DNA from: Eulemur rufifrons
Taxonomy: Eukaryota > Chordata > Mammalia > Primates > Lemuridae
Length of the DNA stretch: 64,000 nt
Direction of reading: 5' to 3'
NCBI RefSeq assembly: GCF_041146395.1
Contig: NC_091006.1
Coordinates: forward strand, 3,602,001-3,666,000
The stretch's first letter is position 1; every line of letters begins with the position of its first letter. A model generated the notes under the pieces. It ran no database searches. It was not told the DNA's origin and was given only the letters and a program-made list of their open reading frames with translations. Positions 12,816 to 24,385 of the stretch are shown one piece after another. Both the position numbers and the translations under genes were made by a program.

Positions 12816-15029
12816 TGCCCAGGGCGGCAGGGCTCCGTCCCACCAGATGCCACTGTAGGGAGTCTGGGCTGAGGCCAAAGCTCGGACTCGGAGTCCTGCA
12901 CATGGGGGGACAAAGACACAGTCAGGGCTTCCCCTTCCTGTCACTTGTCTCCCGCTGGGCTGAGCCAAGGGAAGCAGCCAAAGCCCTGGAAGCTCCCGAC
13001 CAGTTGGGCCACATAAGTGGTCACGTGAACGTACAGTGCAAATGGACGGGAGGTGGCCTGCCACGCAGGCTCAGCCACCAGAAGGCCCGGAAGTGCAAAA
13101 GTGGCCAAGGCCACAGCTCCATCAGGAAACATCCAAGGACCACGAGTCAAACTCCACCCAAGGCAGGGACTTGGGACTGGCACCCACCCCCATGGCCTCT
13201 CCTGGCCCCCCAGTTCTCTGCCATGCCTGTCCCTCTGCGTTTGACTCCTTAAGGACAGCCCTGCCTCCCCCGGACCACAGTGTTCAGAGTGGCAGAACCC
13301 TCTCACTGCTGCCCGTCAGGGCCAGGGCTGGCACTTGAGCAGCCAGAGCAGCTGTCACCTCCCCAGGTGTGGGCCATCAGGGCCGGAGGGGGTCGGGGGC
13401 TCGTGGAGCACTTCCAGCCCTTCCTGGGTACTTGGGTCCTGTTCTCACCCTCGTGGGTGTGGCCTGTGTACAGGGCCTGACCAAAAGACTGGTCCCCAAT
13501 TGCCACCCCCAGTGGGTCCTGGGCCCCAGGGTCGGGGCTTTAGTGTGGCAGCCAGCAGGTCTCCCTCCTGTGCCTCTGGAGGGGAGCGACCCGCCCGCAG
13601 GCTGGCAGAGCCCCCTCCCCAGCCCAGCCCCTCCCGGGCCGCACGGCCTGGTCACTAAGAAGCTGGCCTCGCTGCCTCTCTCCAGCCCTGCCCGGCCCTA
13701 GCTGGCAGCCAGGATGCCCTTCCATCCGCACGTCTGGAGTCCACACCGTGGAACGCATGTGGCAGCCCCAATAACTCACGCTTGTTTGTTCTCACCGATG
13801 CGCGCCCTTATCGCAGCACATGTGTTTCTGCCTGTCTGCGAATGTCATCTGTCCAGAGAGAGAAAGTGGTTGTTTATTTCTTACCGTGTGGGGGGATGGA
13901 GCTGTCTTGCAGATGTTAAGCAATATTGGGAGGAGAGGACGGGAACGCAGGCTCTGAGAGCGAGGTGTGTGTGGCTGGCCTTGGAGTCCCCTGTGGTGGG
14001 GGCGGAGGCGGGGAGGTGGGAGGTGGGGGGTGCTTGGCAGCCTTGGTAGCCTTGGATGGAAGAGGAGACTGGGCGCCGAGGCTGGTGTTGCTCTGATTTT
14101 ATCTAGATTATCTGTTTATTTGGGGGCCTTGCAGGGGCTCGTGGTGGTTATGTTGAGGCCAAATCCCCACCCCCGTAAGTCCCCCACAGCACTGGTACTA
14201 GGGACTCCTGGTGGCAAACCTTCCTCATCCTCATGGGCCCTTAGCTGCCCTTCCCAGCAGCTGTCCAGGGTCCTGAAGAACAGCCGGCCGGGGATGTGCA
14301 GACCGCAGCCCCAGGTACCCAAGGCTCCTGGCTTTCCCTCGTTTAGCTCTGGGGTGGGCTTTGCTTCAGCCTTTATCTGAGCAGCGCAAGGAAGGGCAGC
14401 TGCCTCCATGGAAAAAGTGGGGACACCGGGCCCTTGGCAAGGGGAGGGCCCTTTGTATTTCCTTCACTGCCTTTCTGTCTTTATGCAAAAGTGGCCTTGT
14501 GGGGATAGGGTTCGCCTGTGCCCACTAAGCTGCCAGAGTCCAAGGGTCAGGAACATACTGCTCGTGGCAAACGCACAGGCTCCAGGTAAGATGTGTTACT
14601 GCTGTTATCGGACCCTTCATTGTCCGCAAGACAATTCTTCCTTCAAAGGGGGCAGTTGCAGCCAGGTCACCTCTGTGGGCTCATGTCACCAAGAGGTCAG
14701 GAGACTCACCTGGCCCTGGCCGCTGTCCGGCAGGAACTTTGCCTCCAGGCCACGCCAAGGGCTCTAGCCTGGCCGGCCTTAGAGGGGCCAAACTTGGGAA
14801 CTCCCTTAAGGCTCAAAGTCTGGAGGTCCGAGAGACACACACCTCCTGTCCGGGCAGCACAGAGGAAACGGGACAGGACCCGCAGCCACCGCCCTCCCAG
14901 GCTGTCGGGGCAGTGCCGGTGGGAGGTCACAGCCTCGGGGGCCGCAGCACGTGCTCTTCTGATGTCCCCGACTGGCAGGACGCCTCAGCCCCACTCCTGG
15001 CCAGACCTGGCCTGACTCATCGGCTCCAC

Positions 15030-15180
15030 AAAGGAATATAAATAAGAGCCATCACACCTTGACGAGCTGACAGGAGTGACAAGCAGAGTAAATTCCCGTA
15101 TCTGAGACTCTGAGGAGGAGAGGCAATTTAGCAGAGCCAGCTGCCATCACCAGAAGAAAATAATTAGTAAACTGGGCCAT
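15030..15180. promoter_or_regulatory. AT-rich unique block, candidate conserved element
   Basis: Unique sequence 'aaaggaatataaataagag' through 'aaaataattagtaaactggg', with MEIS-like TGACAG and homeobox TAATTA cores, in a GC-rich intron. It may be a CHST8 or KCTD15 enhancer; this is an inference from composition. Confidence 0.25.
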
Positions 15181-16642
15181 GGCGCGGGAAGCCGAGTGGC
15201 ACGGCGGTCCCTTCTGGCGAAGGGAGCTGTCACCGTTGGCTGCAGGAGAGAACCCCCACACGCCGGAGGGAATGAGCGCGGGAGGCTCGTGCAGGAGATG
15301 GCTGCGGTGTAGACGGGCGAGGACGAGGAGGGAAATAGGCTCTGGGCTGCGAGAGGAGACCCTGGTGAGGGGCTTGATTCTAACAGGCGCCTCTCAAGCC
15401 AGGCGCCCACTGCCCACGCCCCGTACCCTGAGCGGTGCAACAGTCTACACGCAGCTTCCTCTCAGCCTCCGAGGATGAGTCTGGAAGGCCTGTTTCGGAG
15501 CCCCTCACGCGCGCACACGTAGCTTGGGAATGCCCAGGAAGGTGGGGACGCTGCCCTTTGCCCAGGGAAGGGCACAGCTTTGCTCCCAGCCCAAAGGAAT
15601 GAGGAGAAGAAAGAGGAAGTGTGCCCAAGCTCTGCCTTCGTTTCTGCCCCTCTTGAAACTTGAGGAAGTTTCCAGCAAACTCAGGGCGTTGAGGCTTGTC
15701 AGACCAGGAGGGACCTTGCCCCCCACTCCCCGCTTACTGATGAATGCAGGGGACTTGTGGGCACAGCCTCAGGCTGACTCTGCAAAACTGGAGCCCACGG
15801 AGAGGTCCACAGTCTCTGGGGGAGGGAAGACCCAGATGTCCCCTTGCCGGCCAGGCTTCCAGCCACCAGACCTCTGCTGAGTACACACAGATGGCAGCGC
15901 AGGGGAAGTGCTGGGCCACTGGTACCGCCCCTCCTTCCCCTCCTTTCCTGTGGCCAGAGAGGCTCACCTCACCTGAGCCTGTTATCCTGGGGGACCCCGG
16001 CTCAGCCCAGGCGAGGGGCCTCTTTGGTGGGCAGAGGGGGACGTTCTGGAGTATGGCCAATGACGCATTGATCTCCATCTTCCCTGAGTCGGCAGTAAGT
16101 CACTCTACCTGGGCTCTGCTCCGTCCCTTGGAGACCAGGGTGAGCCGGACGTGGGCAGCTCACCCCGGTGCAGGGAATATGGACTAGATCAGGGCGTGGC
16201 TGCTGGGCTGGTGTGGACAGAGGATGGACAGAGCTATCTGAAGGGTCCTTTCTCTGTGACTGAGTGAGGGGAAGTGGGAGGTGGCTTATGAGACCCCTGG
16301 CTGCTCCTCTGGGCAGGTGTGTGGGCACACCTGGGCAGGGTGCCTCTCCGGACCTTCCAGGTCACATGGCGAGGTGTGACGCAGAGGAGTGAGTGTCAGG
16401 TGGGAGCCAGTGGGACTGTGTCGGGGCTGCACCCCCATTTCCTGTGTGGGTGGGGGGCGGAGGAGCTCTGGCACTAAGCCATGCCCGCCCCCCCCCCCCG
16501 CCCCCAGAACCGCCTTTTCCCAGAGCCCACACCAGGCTCCCTGCAGCCTGGGCATCCCCCGTCAAAAGCCCATAAGCAGGTCCCTGGGAGCCACGTGGTC
16601 TTTCCGCTGCTAACACCGTCCTCTCCTCTGTTTGCTTTCCAG

Positions 16643-16680
16643 GAATAAAGTTCAACATCAGGCCGCAGCAGCCCCGCAAC
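16643..16680 (+). CDS. CHST8: CHST8 penultimate coding exon (38 nt)
   Basis: A short exon coding IKFNIRPQQPRN in the lumenal stem, between the membrane anchor and the catalytic domain. The acceptor is a pyrimidine run ending in AG at 16641-16642. The exon opens with GA, which completes a codon begun in the previous exon (probably Gly), then reads twelve whole codons and ends in phase 0 before the donor GTAAGT at 16681. The peptide matches my memory of the human segment (GIKFNIRP followed by a Gln/Pro/His-rich stretch), and the next exon is in the required phase. It is too short to recognise without that comparison, so the call depends on homology plus splice-site agreement. Confidence 0.85.
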
Positions 16681-17208
16681 GTAAGTCTGAGAGATAAATC
16701 TCGGTGCACAGCCTGGGGGAGTTGGGGAGGGCAGGGAAGAAAATGTGGAGCTCGCGTTGAATCCATTCTTGGAAAGAAAAATGTGTCCAGGCTTTCCCGG
16801 GAGCCTTGGGCACAAAGCCAGGGCTTTGGATCCATGAATTTCCCTCTCCTGTTAGATGGCTGCTCTGGGCTCTGCTAATAGACGCGGTAAATCTCAGCCG
16901 CCGCCCTCAGGCCACCAGCTGCAGGTTCCTGGGGAGACCGCGCCATCTGGTGGCCGAAGTGACACTTGCACTCAGGTCCTGCACTCGTGGCTGGACGTGG
17001 CTGGCGGAGCAGAGGGAGGCCTTTGGGTGCTGGGCCAGGGTTCAGAGGGGTCACACCTACATGGCCAGCCTGCCCCACCCCCCACCCGGGAAAATACCCA
17101 GGCCACAAAGGGGGCAGGAACCCCAGCCGCAGAGACGGTCTAGCGTGTGTGACCCTCAGTGCCCTGTTGCCCTGTTCACCCCGGTAACCCTTTCTCTTCT
17201 TGCCCCAG
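16681..17208 (+). other. CHST8: CHST8 last intron
   Basis: A 528-bp GT-AG intron (GTAAGT at 16681, CCCCAG at 17203-17208) between the 38-nt exon and the terminal exon. It is GC-rich and unique, and I see no repeat or further gene in it. Confidence 0.85.
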
Positions 17209-18306
17209 GCCCTCCCACAAGGCAGTTCTCAGGATGGTGACTCGACGGTACCCACAGAGAAGGGCACCCAAGACTTGTCCAGCCGGGCCCCGGGGGGCCT
17301 CCACCTGCCTCTGCCCGGGCAGCCCCAGCCCTTGCCGAACAGGGGGGCCCGTCTGCGACTCCGGCAGCGCCGCCGCCGGCTGCTCATCAAGAGGATGACA
17401 GGTGCGGCGGCCAACGGCTCCGGCGGGACCGCGGTGCGGCCGGGTCCGGGGACCCTGGACGGCCGTCGCGCCGGGCTGCAGCAGAGCCAGCGGGAGCGCA
17501 AGCGGCTCATGCAGGAGGCGTGCGCCAAGTACCGGGAGAGCAGCAGCCGGCGGGCCGTCACGCCCCGCCACGTGTCCCGCATCTTCGTGGAGGACCGCCA
17601 CCGCGTGCTGTACTGCGAGGTGCCCAAGGCGGGCTGCTCCAACTGGAAGCGGGTGCTCATGGTGCTGGCGGGGCTGGCCTCGTCCGCCGCCGACATCCAG
17701 CACAACACGGTGCACTACGGCGGCGCGCTCAGGCGCCTGGACACCTTCGACCGCCAGGGCATCCTGCACCGCCTCGGCACCTACACCAAGATGCTCTTCG
17801 TGCGCGAGCCCTTCGAGAGGCTGGTCTCCGCCTTCCGCGACAAGTTCGAGCACCCCAACAGCTACTACCACCCTGTGTTCGGCAAGGCCATCCTGGCCCG
17901 GTACCGAGCCAACGCCTCGCGGGAGGCGCTGCGCACGGGCGCCGGCGTGCGCTTTCCCGAGTTCGTGCAGTACCTGCTGGACGTGCACCGGCCGGTGGGC
18001 ATGGACATCCACTGGGACCACGTCAGCCGCCTCTGCAGCCCCTGCCTCATCGACTACGACTTCGTGGGCAAGTTCGAGAGCATGGAGGACGATGCCAACT
18101 TCTTCCTGAGCCTGATCCGCGCGCCGCGGAACCTGACCTTCCCCAGCTTCAAGGACCGGCACTCGCAGGAGGCGCGGACCACGGCGAGGATCACCCACCA
18201 GTACTTCGCCCAGCTCTCCGCCCTGCAGCGGCAGCGCACCTACGACTTCTACTACATGGACTACCTGATGTTCAACTACTCCAAGCCCTTTGCGGACCTG
18301 TACTGA
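17209..18306 (+). CDS. CHST8: CHST8 terminal coding exon, GalNAc-4-O-sulfotransferase catalytic domain
   Basis: The exon codes 365 residues and a TGA stop, and follows the acceptor CCCCAG at 17203-17208. The N-terminal third is a low-complexity stem with a basic run ([15 protein letters not shown]), then the sulfotransferase domain. The 5'-phosphosulfate-binding motif [10 protein letters not shown] is coded at 17623-17652 and the 3'-phosphate-binding motif around [13 protein letters not shown] at 17797-17846. Four N-glycosylation sequons are present (NGS, NAS, NLT, NYS). With the 12-13 residues of the preceding exon and about 44 expected upstream, the total would be close to the 424 residues I recall for human. 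The frame is intact and no key residue is missing. Wobble positions are nearly all G or C and the exon behaves as an intragenic CpG island. CHST9 is the closest paralogue, but the residues fit CHST8 better. Confidence 0.97.
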   Translation, partial: ALPQGSSQDGDSTVPTEKGTQDLSSRAPGGLHLPLPGQPQPLPNRGARLRLRQRRRRLLIKRMTGAAANGSGGTAVRPGPGTLDGRRAGLQQSQRERKRLMQEACAKYRESSSRRAVTPRHVSRIFVEDRHRVLYCEVPKAGCSNWKRVLMVLAGLASSAADIQHNTVHYGGALRRLDTFDRQGILHRLGTYTKMLFVREPFERLVSAFRDKFEHPNSYYHPVFGKAILARYRANASREALRTGAGVRFPEFVQYLLDVHRPVGMDIHWDHVSRLCSPCLIDYDFVGKFESMEDDANFFLSLIRAPRNLTFPSFKDRHSQEARTTARITHQYFAQLSALQRQRTYDFYYMDYLMFNYSKPFADLY

Positions 18307-18730
18307 AGGGCGGGGCCGCCCTCCTGTGCGCAGGGGCGTGCCCCTTCCGTGGTGCCTCGCCCGGGAGCTGAGATGTTCCCGGGGCCACGGGGCTCTGAGC
18401 ACGCTAGGAGCCTTGGCTTCGGGATGCAGCAGGCCTTAGGTGGGGACAGAGGCGCCGCCCTTGGATGGGGACCCTGGCCCTTGCCCTGCACCCATTTCCT
18501 CCGTCCTTGGCTGAGGGAGATGCTGAGGGGCACCCCAGGAGCTCAGCCCGGAGTTAGGATGACCAGGGAAGCCTGAGGCCTGAAGACGAGGCCCCAGCAG
18601 CGAGGGACTTCCTGTGGTCCCTTGGCCATTGCCTTGCACCAAACCACGTGGTTTGCAGCTTTTGTATGACCCCGGGGGGATGTTCCCTTGGATTGAGGTT
18701 CCAAATAAAGCACATGGTTTCCAGAGCAGC
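18307..18730 (+). other. CHST8: CHST8 3' UTR
   Basis: Non-coding sequence from the CHST8 stop codon to the expected cleavage site, roughly 20-25 nt past the AATAAA at 18704. A G/T-rich stretch from 18731 (gtgtctactctggtgggg) fits the usual downstream element. The UTR is short, about 420 nt. The end position is inferred. Confidence 0.75.
18704..18709 (+). terminator. CHST8: CHST8 poly(A) signal AATAAA
   Basis: A canonical AATAAA about 400 nt after the stop codon, followed after about 25 nt by G/T-rich sequence. It is the only canonical hexamer I found between the stop codon and 18730. Confidence 0.8.
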
Positions 18731-19129
18731 AGTGTCTACTCTGGTGGGGGGTGGGTGGGAACACATGGACCCCTCCCCGCCCTTTCTGGAACTTTTCCTG
18801 CCTCCCTGGGACAACCTGACCCAGGCACCAGCACCCGGCGCTGCAGGGAAGCCCAGGACAGGGCACCCATGTGGGAGGGGGCAGAGGGCCCAGGGCCCCC
18901 ACTTGGGCCGGCAGTGGCTCCTCGGGTGTCTGAGGCCAAGGCCCGCTCTGCCAGAGCCTCCTGTCTCAGAACCTGCACATTCTTCCCGAAACAAGAGGAT
19001 AGTCTGTCCCCATGGAGGCCCACTGAGGTCCCTTCTGGTCGGAGCCTGGGCAGAGTTCTGAATACTCAGAGTATTGGCACCATGCCCGGGTCTCAGTGGG
19101 TGTGACTCTCAGTGGTGCCATCCCTGCCT

Positions 19130-19790
19130 TTCTTTTTTTATTCTTTCCTTTCTTTTTTCTTTTTTATTTCAGAGTATTACAGGGGTAATACTCTTTGGTT
19201 CATAAATTGCCTTGGCACCATTTGATCCTGCATTTCGTTGAGCTTCCTTACGATCCATGTTCGAAATTCTTCATCTGTCATTTCAACGTTCTGATTTTGG
19301 TTGGTGTCCATTGCTGGAGAGCTGGTGTTCCCTTCTGGGGGTGTCCTTTGCCTTTGGTTCTTCATAGTTCTGGGGTTCTTTCGCTGATTCCTTCCCATCT
19401 GGAACAGCTGTTGCTTCTTCCCTTTGCATTTCCTTCATCCCCGGCTTTCCGCACCTCTGGGCTAAGCAGAGCTTTGGCTGGACCGTCACCCTGATCCCTG
19501 GCCTCATTCCCCTGACAGAGCCACTCAGGGCTGCCAAGATTGCTGGCTCTGGACGGAACAGCTCTGGAGGAAGGGGAGGAGAAGCTGTAGAGGAAACCTC
19601 CTCCAAAAACATACCTTTCCACACCACAAATGCTTCTGGAATTGTCAAAAGCCAGGGTGATTCTGGAAAGGTTTTGGAGGAAGTGTTTGTGGAGCTTTGA
19701 GTGTGGGTGTGGCTGTGTTTGGGTTTGGTTTGTGATGAGAAGAGCTGCCTGTTTCTGGGGTCTCTGCCCTCTCTCTGTCATCCTGTGTCA
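19130..19790 (-). mobile_element. Internally deleted LINE-1 (5' UTR + ORF1 start joined to 3' end)
   Basis: On the minus strand the order is GC-rich 5' UTR-like sequence (about 19790-19399), an ORF1p-like start at 19398 (MGRNQRKNPRTMKNQRQRTP, then an acidic segment with EEFRTWIVRKLNEMQ), and then, after only about 200 nt, the L1-type 3' end 'cctgtaatactctgaaataa' running into an A-rich tail (about 19170-19130). Most of ORF1 and all of ORF2 are absent. The N-terminus resembles L1 ORF1p of primates. The 5' border is not sharply defined and I found no clear target-site duplication. Confidence 0.6.
19171..19194. other. 10-bp perfect inverted repeat at the L1 deletion junction
   Basis: AGAGTATTAC at 19171-19180 and GTAATACTCT at 19185-19194 pair perfectly around a 4-nt loop (aggg). 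It lies where ORF1-derived sequence meets the L1 3' terminus, so it may be part of the element's 3' stem-loop or a scar of template switching. Confidence 0.7.
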
Positions 19791-22179
19791 GCCTGTGTCA
19801 CGTGCCCTGTGGTATCTGTCCACAGTCCCTCCCAAGAGATTGCTCCAGTCTGTTCCCACCTGGGGGGAGGCGCTGCTGGGCTGCCCCGCCTCCCTTTCTG
19901 CCTCCACCCTGGGCTCTGCAAGGCACCGAGCCTGTCTCCCGCCTCCATGGGGCCATATGCATCAGGGACCCCTGAGCAAGGGGAGGCCTCCCCTTGGGCT
20001 CCATTGGAAGTGGCCTGGACCATTTGACAGAAGGGCAGGGAGGAGGCTTCCGTCAGGGTCTGAGGGACACTTAGGACTCAGAATAGTCAGGAAGACGGAT
20101 GCCAAGTGGCTGCGGAAGCCAGAGAGGCCGACCTGCGCTTTGGCCAGGGCCAGGGCTAGGGTTGGTGTGAGAGCAGGTAGGGAGGGGTCGGGCTAATGAT
20201 GACCCAAATATAGCTGCCCCCGGGCTCTGGTGCTGGGAGCATGAGAGTGAATTCCCAATGCAAAAAAGTGTCCCTGGTCATGGATGCATTTGGGGAAGCA
20301 TGGTGACACTCAGGCAGAGTGTTACCATGTCATCTGCTCGGCAAGGGGACACCTGGACATACAGCTGGGGCAGCCTGCAGGGCAGCTTTACCCCTGCTGC
20401 TGCTGCCTAGAGACCATCAGGGTTGCTCTGCCCCCGCCCCAAGTGTGAGCACGTGTGCGTGTGTGTTGGGGGCAGGAGGAGACATCTTCATCGTGTCATC
20501 TCTCAGACACACCCAGGCCTGGGCTGGGCAGATGTACGCTCACAATACATCCATCAAAGGGGAGGCTTTCTTTCCTGGTGGTGATGACAGGGCACACAGG
20601 GCACAGGTGGTGACAAGGATCACCACACGGCCTGCAGCATGACCGGCCTGCAGCATGACCCACCTCCAACTGAAGGCCAGAGGCCCCTCCCCCGGGACCC
20701 CACCCTGAATTCACTAAGCTGCTGCTGCACCCAGCTCCAGCCCCCAGCCCCAGCCAGGCCTCGCAGGGCCTCGGGAGAGGGGACTCGGCAGCGTGGGCCA
20801 GCGCGCGTGCGTGAGTGTCTGCGCCTGCGCTGTGGTGTGCGTGGGCGTGAGCACGAGTGTGCGAGGAGGGTGAGGGGTGTGCACACGTGTGCACGAGCCT
20901 GTGTCTGTGTTGAGGGTGGGACTGTGGACAGTCTGCCTCCTCCCCACTCTCTGGGACCATCTTGTGCTGCCCCTCCCCTGCCTCCCATTCCCCGCCCTGG
21001 CCATCGGCTCACCTCTCCCTGGGTATAGTTGGAGGGGACCGTCCGATCAGGGACCCCGGAAGGGGCCTCAGGCAGCTCCCAGGGGTCAAGTAGGCCCATC
21101 AAGTTGGGTGAATAGCCCCCTCGGCCCCAGTGCCCTCCCCCAGCCTGGTCCCCGTCTGGTGCAGCCCCTGGGGAAGCCCCTGCCAGACCTTTGCCTTTGA
21201 GTGGCTGAGACTTCCCCAGATGACAGCTCTGCTCTCCGAGGGGTGAAAAGGCCAGATGTCCCGCAGCCTGGGGTGTCTCCTGGGGAGAAGGGACTGAGGT
21301 GTAGACGGGTGGTCAGGTGTGAGACTCAGGGGGCTCTGGCCTCTGAGACACAGCTGAACTCTCCTCCTCGCTGATCCTTAGGGGCCTGTCCGAGGGGCCC
21401 AGGACAGAGCCAGGCAGGCGGTGGAGGGAGGGGCTGTCCTCCAGCAGTCCCCTCACCCTCAGGTGGGGACCATTTGCCAATTTGATCCTCTGGGTGAGCC
21501 CTTCGGTGGGGGATGGGGTCCATGGAGGCCCGGAGGTGGCTTTGCCTCACGGTCCCCTCCTCCTCTCGGCCCTCTCCTCTCCAAGGAGCACCCATGGCCA
21601 ATCAGGCCAATGTCCTCCTCACATCCCTCACCCCACCCCTCCCTCCACAAGTGCAGGGGACCCAGAGCTGGGCACAGGGCACTCAGCATCAACCCGAGGG
21701 GCCCAGGAATGGGCAAGGGTGGGAGCTGCTGGGGGCGGGGTGTAGTCTGGGCTCAAATGACACTGCCCCGTCTCCAGGGCCCTGCGCTGACGGGTACAAT
21801 GACTCCCCGGTGAGGAATAAGCAGGTGCCCTGGGGGCCCTGGGTGTGGGAAGGGGACAGAGTTGGTCCTGGCTGCTCTGCTGGAGGAAGCTGGCTCCTGG
21901 CCCACTGGCCCAGGCTCGGGGAGGGCGTGTGCGAGCCCTGGGCACCGGTTCTTCCCCCGTCCTGGACCCCGTGAGGCTGCGCTGCCCCCGACTCTCCACA
22001 CTGCCCAGAGGGACACTTCGCACAAGGGCCTCAGCTGTGAGGTGGCCGCAGAGGGTGGCCAGGGGCTGGGCTGGACTGGGGCCACTAGGGAACAAACACT
22101 CCCGTCCTCCCCACCCCCAGACAGCATCAGGAGGAGGAGCGAAGAGAGTGGGCTGGAGGTCTCAGGAGCTCCTGAAGCT

Positions 22180-22480
22180 AGGGCAGGTGGCAGGGGGCAG
22201 GTGGCAGGGGGCAGGGGGCAGGGGGCAGAGAAGAGTCATTCTTAGCGGGGCGTCAGGTGGCCCACATGCCTCTCCCAGCAGCCCTGTCCTGTGTGCCTCG
22301 CCCTATGTGACAGGTGAGGAGACTGAGGCCCAGTGGAGCCAGGATTCCAGCCAAGCAGTCTGGCTGGGCCCCTCACCTTGGTGCCCACTGCCGCCGGGCC
22401 CCCCTGGCATCTCTGCGGGGAGGGGGAGGGGGAGAAGGAGGGAAAGGGAAAGGAAGGGAAAGGAAGGGAAGGGGAGGAGT
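22180..22480 (+). repeat. G-rich and purine-rich low-complexity tract
   Basis: The segment contains repeated 'gggggcag' units at 22190-22230 (four or more G-runs, a G-quadruplex candidate) and a GGA/GAAAG polypurine run at 22420-22478. No gene is visible in it. Confidence 0.7.
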
Positions 22481-22912
22481 CCACAGGCGCAGAGACTGGC
22501 CTCCGCCACCAGGTGGGGCCACGTCCTCGCTCCTGAGCAGCGGCCTGGTTATCCCTGGCTGGGCCACGAGGTGGCAGCAGCGCCCCGGCTGCGCGGCTCC
22601 AGGTGGGCGTCGCGTCCCGCAGACCCGCAGGAGCCGGCACCCCTTCCCCCACCCCTGCTGGCTGCCTCTCTGTCCTCCCTCCCTCCCAGCCGTGGGGTCA
22701 CAGGGGTCCTGCCTCTCCCGTTGTCTCCAGGCAGACCCCGGAGGTTGGTCTCAAACCACTGGTTCCAGGGGACCCGCCTGTCCTAGTACCAAGCCCCCAA
22801 GCCCCCAGCACCTCTCATCCCTCACATGGACCTGACGCGGCCATCAACAAACCTCGGGGTTTGTCCCCCACACTCCATGAAGGTGATGTCAGGCCTCCTA
22901 TGACCTCAACCA

Positions 22913-22914
22913 CA

Positions 22915-22945
<31 letters not shown>

Positions 22946-23135
22946 CATGCACAAACACAAACGCATGCAGACACACACAGACATGCTTGTACACGCAGAC
23001 ACACACGGTCACACATAGACACACACCCATCCTCACAGACCCACACCCAAACACAGATACCCAGACACACACGCAGACATATACATGCACACAGATGCAC
23101 ATGGACACACAAACCCACACACTTACACAGACATG
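22913..23135 (+). repeat. CA microsatellite with degenerate flank
   Basis: About 12 perfect CA units from 22913, then an interrupted CA/CACA-rich stretch for some 200 bp. A second short CA run lies at 23286-23311. The open frames across it (Thr/His or Val/Cys repeats) are artefacts. Confidence 0.9.
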
Positions 23136-23769
23136 CAGACACATGGCGGAACACACAGAACTTGCACAGCTCAGGAAGGCGCCTCTTGCTGCCTTGAACT
23201 ACACACGGGAAGGACCAGAACGTCCTGCACTGTCTTAGGGCAAATGCGTGCACTTTCTGCACTGAGCTTTGTCTAACCCGCGTGCGCACACGCACACACA
23301 CGCACACACACTGGATTGCAATCTCTGAACTTCTCATCAGACGCCTCCTGCACGCACTGGCCCCTCTCCCCGGGCTCGTCGGGCTTCCCCACCAGCAGAA
23401 AACAGGCTGTAGCAGCCCCACCTTACACAGTGAGGATGCCCCAGCCCCGTGGCCCCGCCAGCACCTGCCCGTGTCTGTCCTCTTCCGGCACAGTCAGAAT
23501 TCAAGAGACGCTCCTCCGCCTACGCTCCCCGCGTGAGCTCAGTCCCACCCGGATGCCAGACCCCCAGATCTGTAGACCTGTGGCCAGCGCCCCGCCCACA
23601 CCTCTGTCGACACCTCGCCTCCCCAGGCTTCGCAGCCCAGCCCTGCCTTCCTGCCTCCTGAATCCCTGCACTTTCTCTGGCCCTCGTGTTGTCATCATAA
23701 GCCAAGCCACAGTCATCCCCTGCTTTGCCTCCTCAAGTACTAACTATGGTATTGACCAGGTACTGCTGC

Positions 23770-23968
23770 AAGCATGCTAGTTTATTTAATCTCCTGTAAG
23801 ACAGACGCAGTTATCATTCTCCCCATTTTTTACCGATGATGAGATTGGGACACAGAGAGGGTAATTAATTTGCCCAACGTCACACAGCTCTGAAAGGGAT
23901 GTTCCAGCTTTCAAAGCCTGGCAGTCTGGCCCAGTGTCCATGCTCTTACCCGTCACTATGCAGTGCTT
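23770..23968 (-). repeat. MIR SINE (complement)
   Basis: It reads as the complement of MIR: 'ttatcattctccccattttt', 'gatgagattgggacacagag', 'aatttgcccaacgtcacac', 'agcctggcagtctggccca', 'ccatgctcttacccgtcact'. The order and wording match the family over nearly its full length. Confidence 0.82.
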
Positions 23969-24025
23969 ACGGTCTCTCTCTGGTGCTCCCAGGGGGTGGG
24001 AGGTTTTGTGATAGCAGATAAGGAA

Positions 24026-24385
<360 letters not shown>

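Larger units (their letters stand above)
1..16642 (+). other. CHST8: CHST8 intron (incomplete on the left)
   Basis: No exon is supported here. The stretch holds an old L1 3' fragment (about 300-645), a MIR (961-1110), two minisatellites (1480-1886 and 4803-5690), C-runs at 3079-3101 and 9823-9841, and GC-rich unique DNA. Short AT-rich blocks at 2560-2760, 2905-3010, 3835-4320, 6850-7050, 9240-9350, 13780-13930 and 15030-15180 stand out from the GC-rich surroundings and may be conserved regulatory DNA. The remainder shows nothing I can name. Confidence 0.8.
1..18730 (+). other. CHST8: CHST8 gene, 3' portion (partial)
   Basis: This is the 3' end of the carbohydrate sulfotransferase 8 gene: one intron open to the left edge, a 38-nt coding exon, a 528-bp intron and the terminal exon with its 3' UTR. 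The identification rests on the protein of the last exon, which carries both PAPS-binding motifs of the HNK-1 sulfotransferase family and ends in SKPFADLY, as I recall for mammalian CHST8. From family knowledge the enzyme is a Golgi type II membrane protein that moves sulfate from PAPS to C4 of terminal beta-1,4-linked GalNAc, notably on lutropin N-glycans. The exon with the initiator Met and membrane anchor was looked for in 1-16642 and not seen, so it should lie upstream. Its order relative to KCTD15 matches the human 19q13.11 neighbourhood, which is recalled and not checked. Confidence 0.93.

Noticed and set aside
17176..18402. 408-codon minus-strand frame opposite the CHST8 last exon
   Set aside because: Shadow of the real exon caused by high GC at third positions. 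The peptide has no recognisable domain.
22815..23421. Val/Cys-rich minus-strand frames
   Set aside because: Translation of CA microsatellite DNA.
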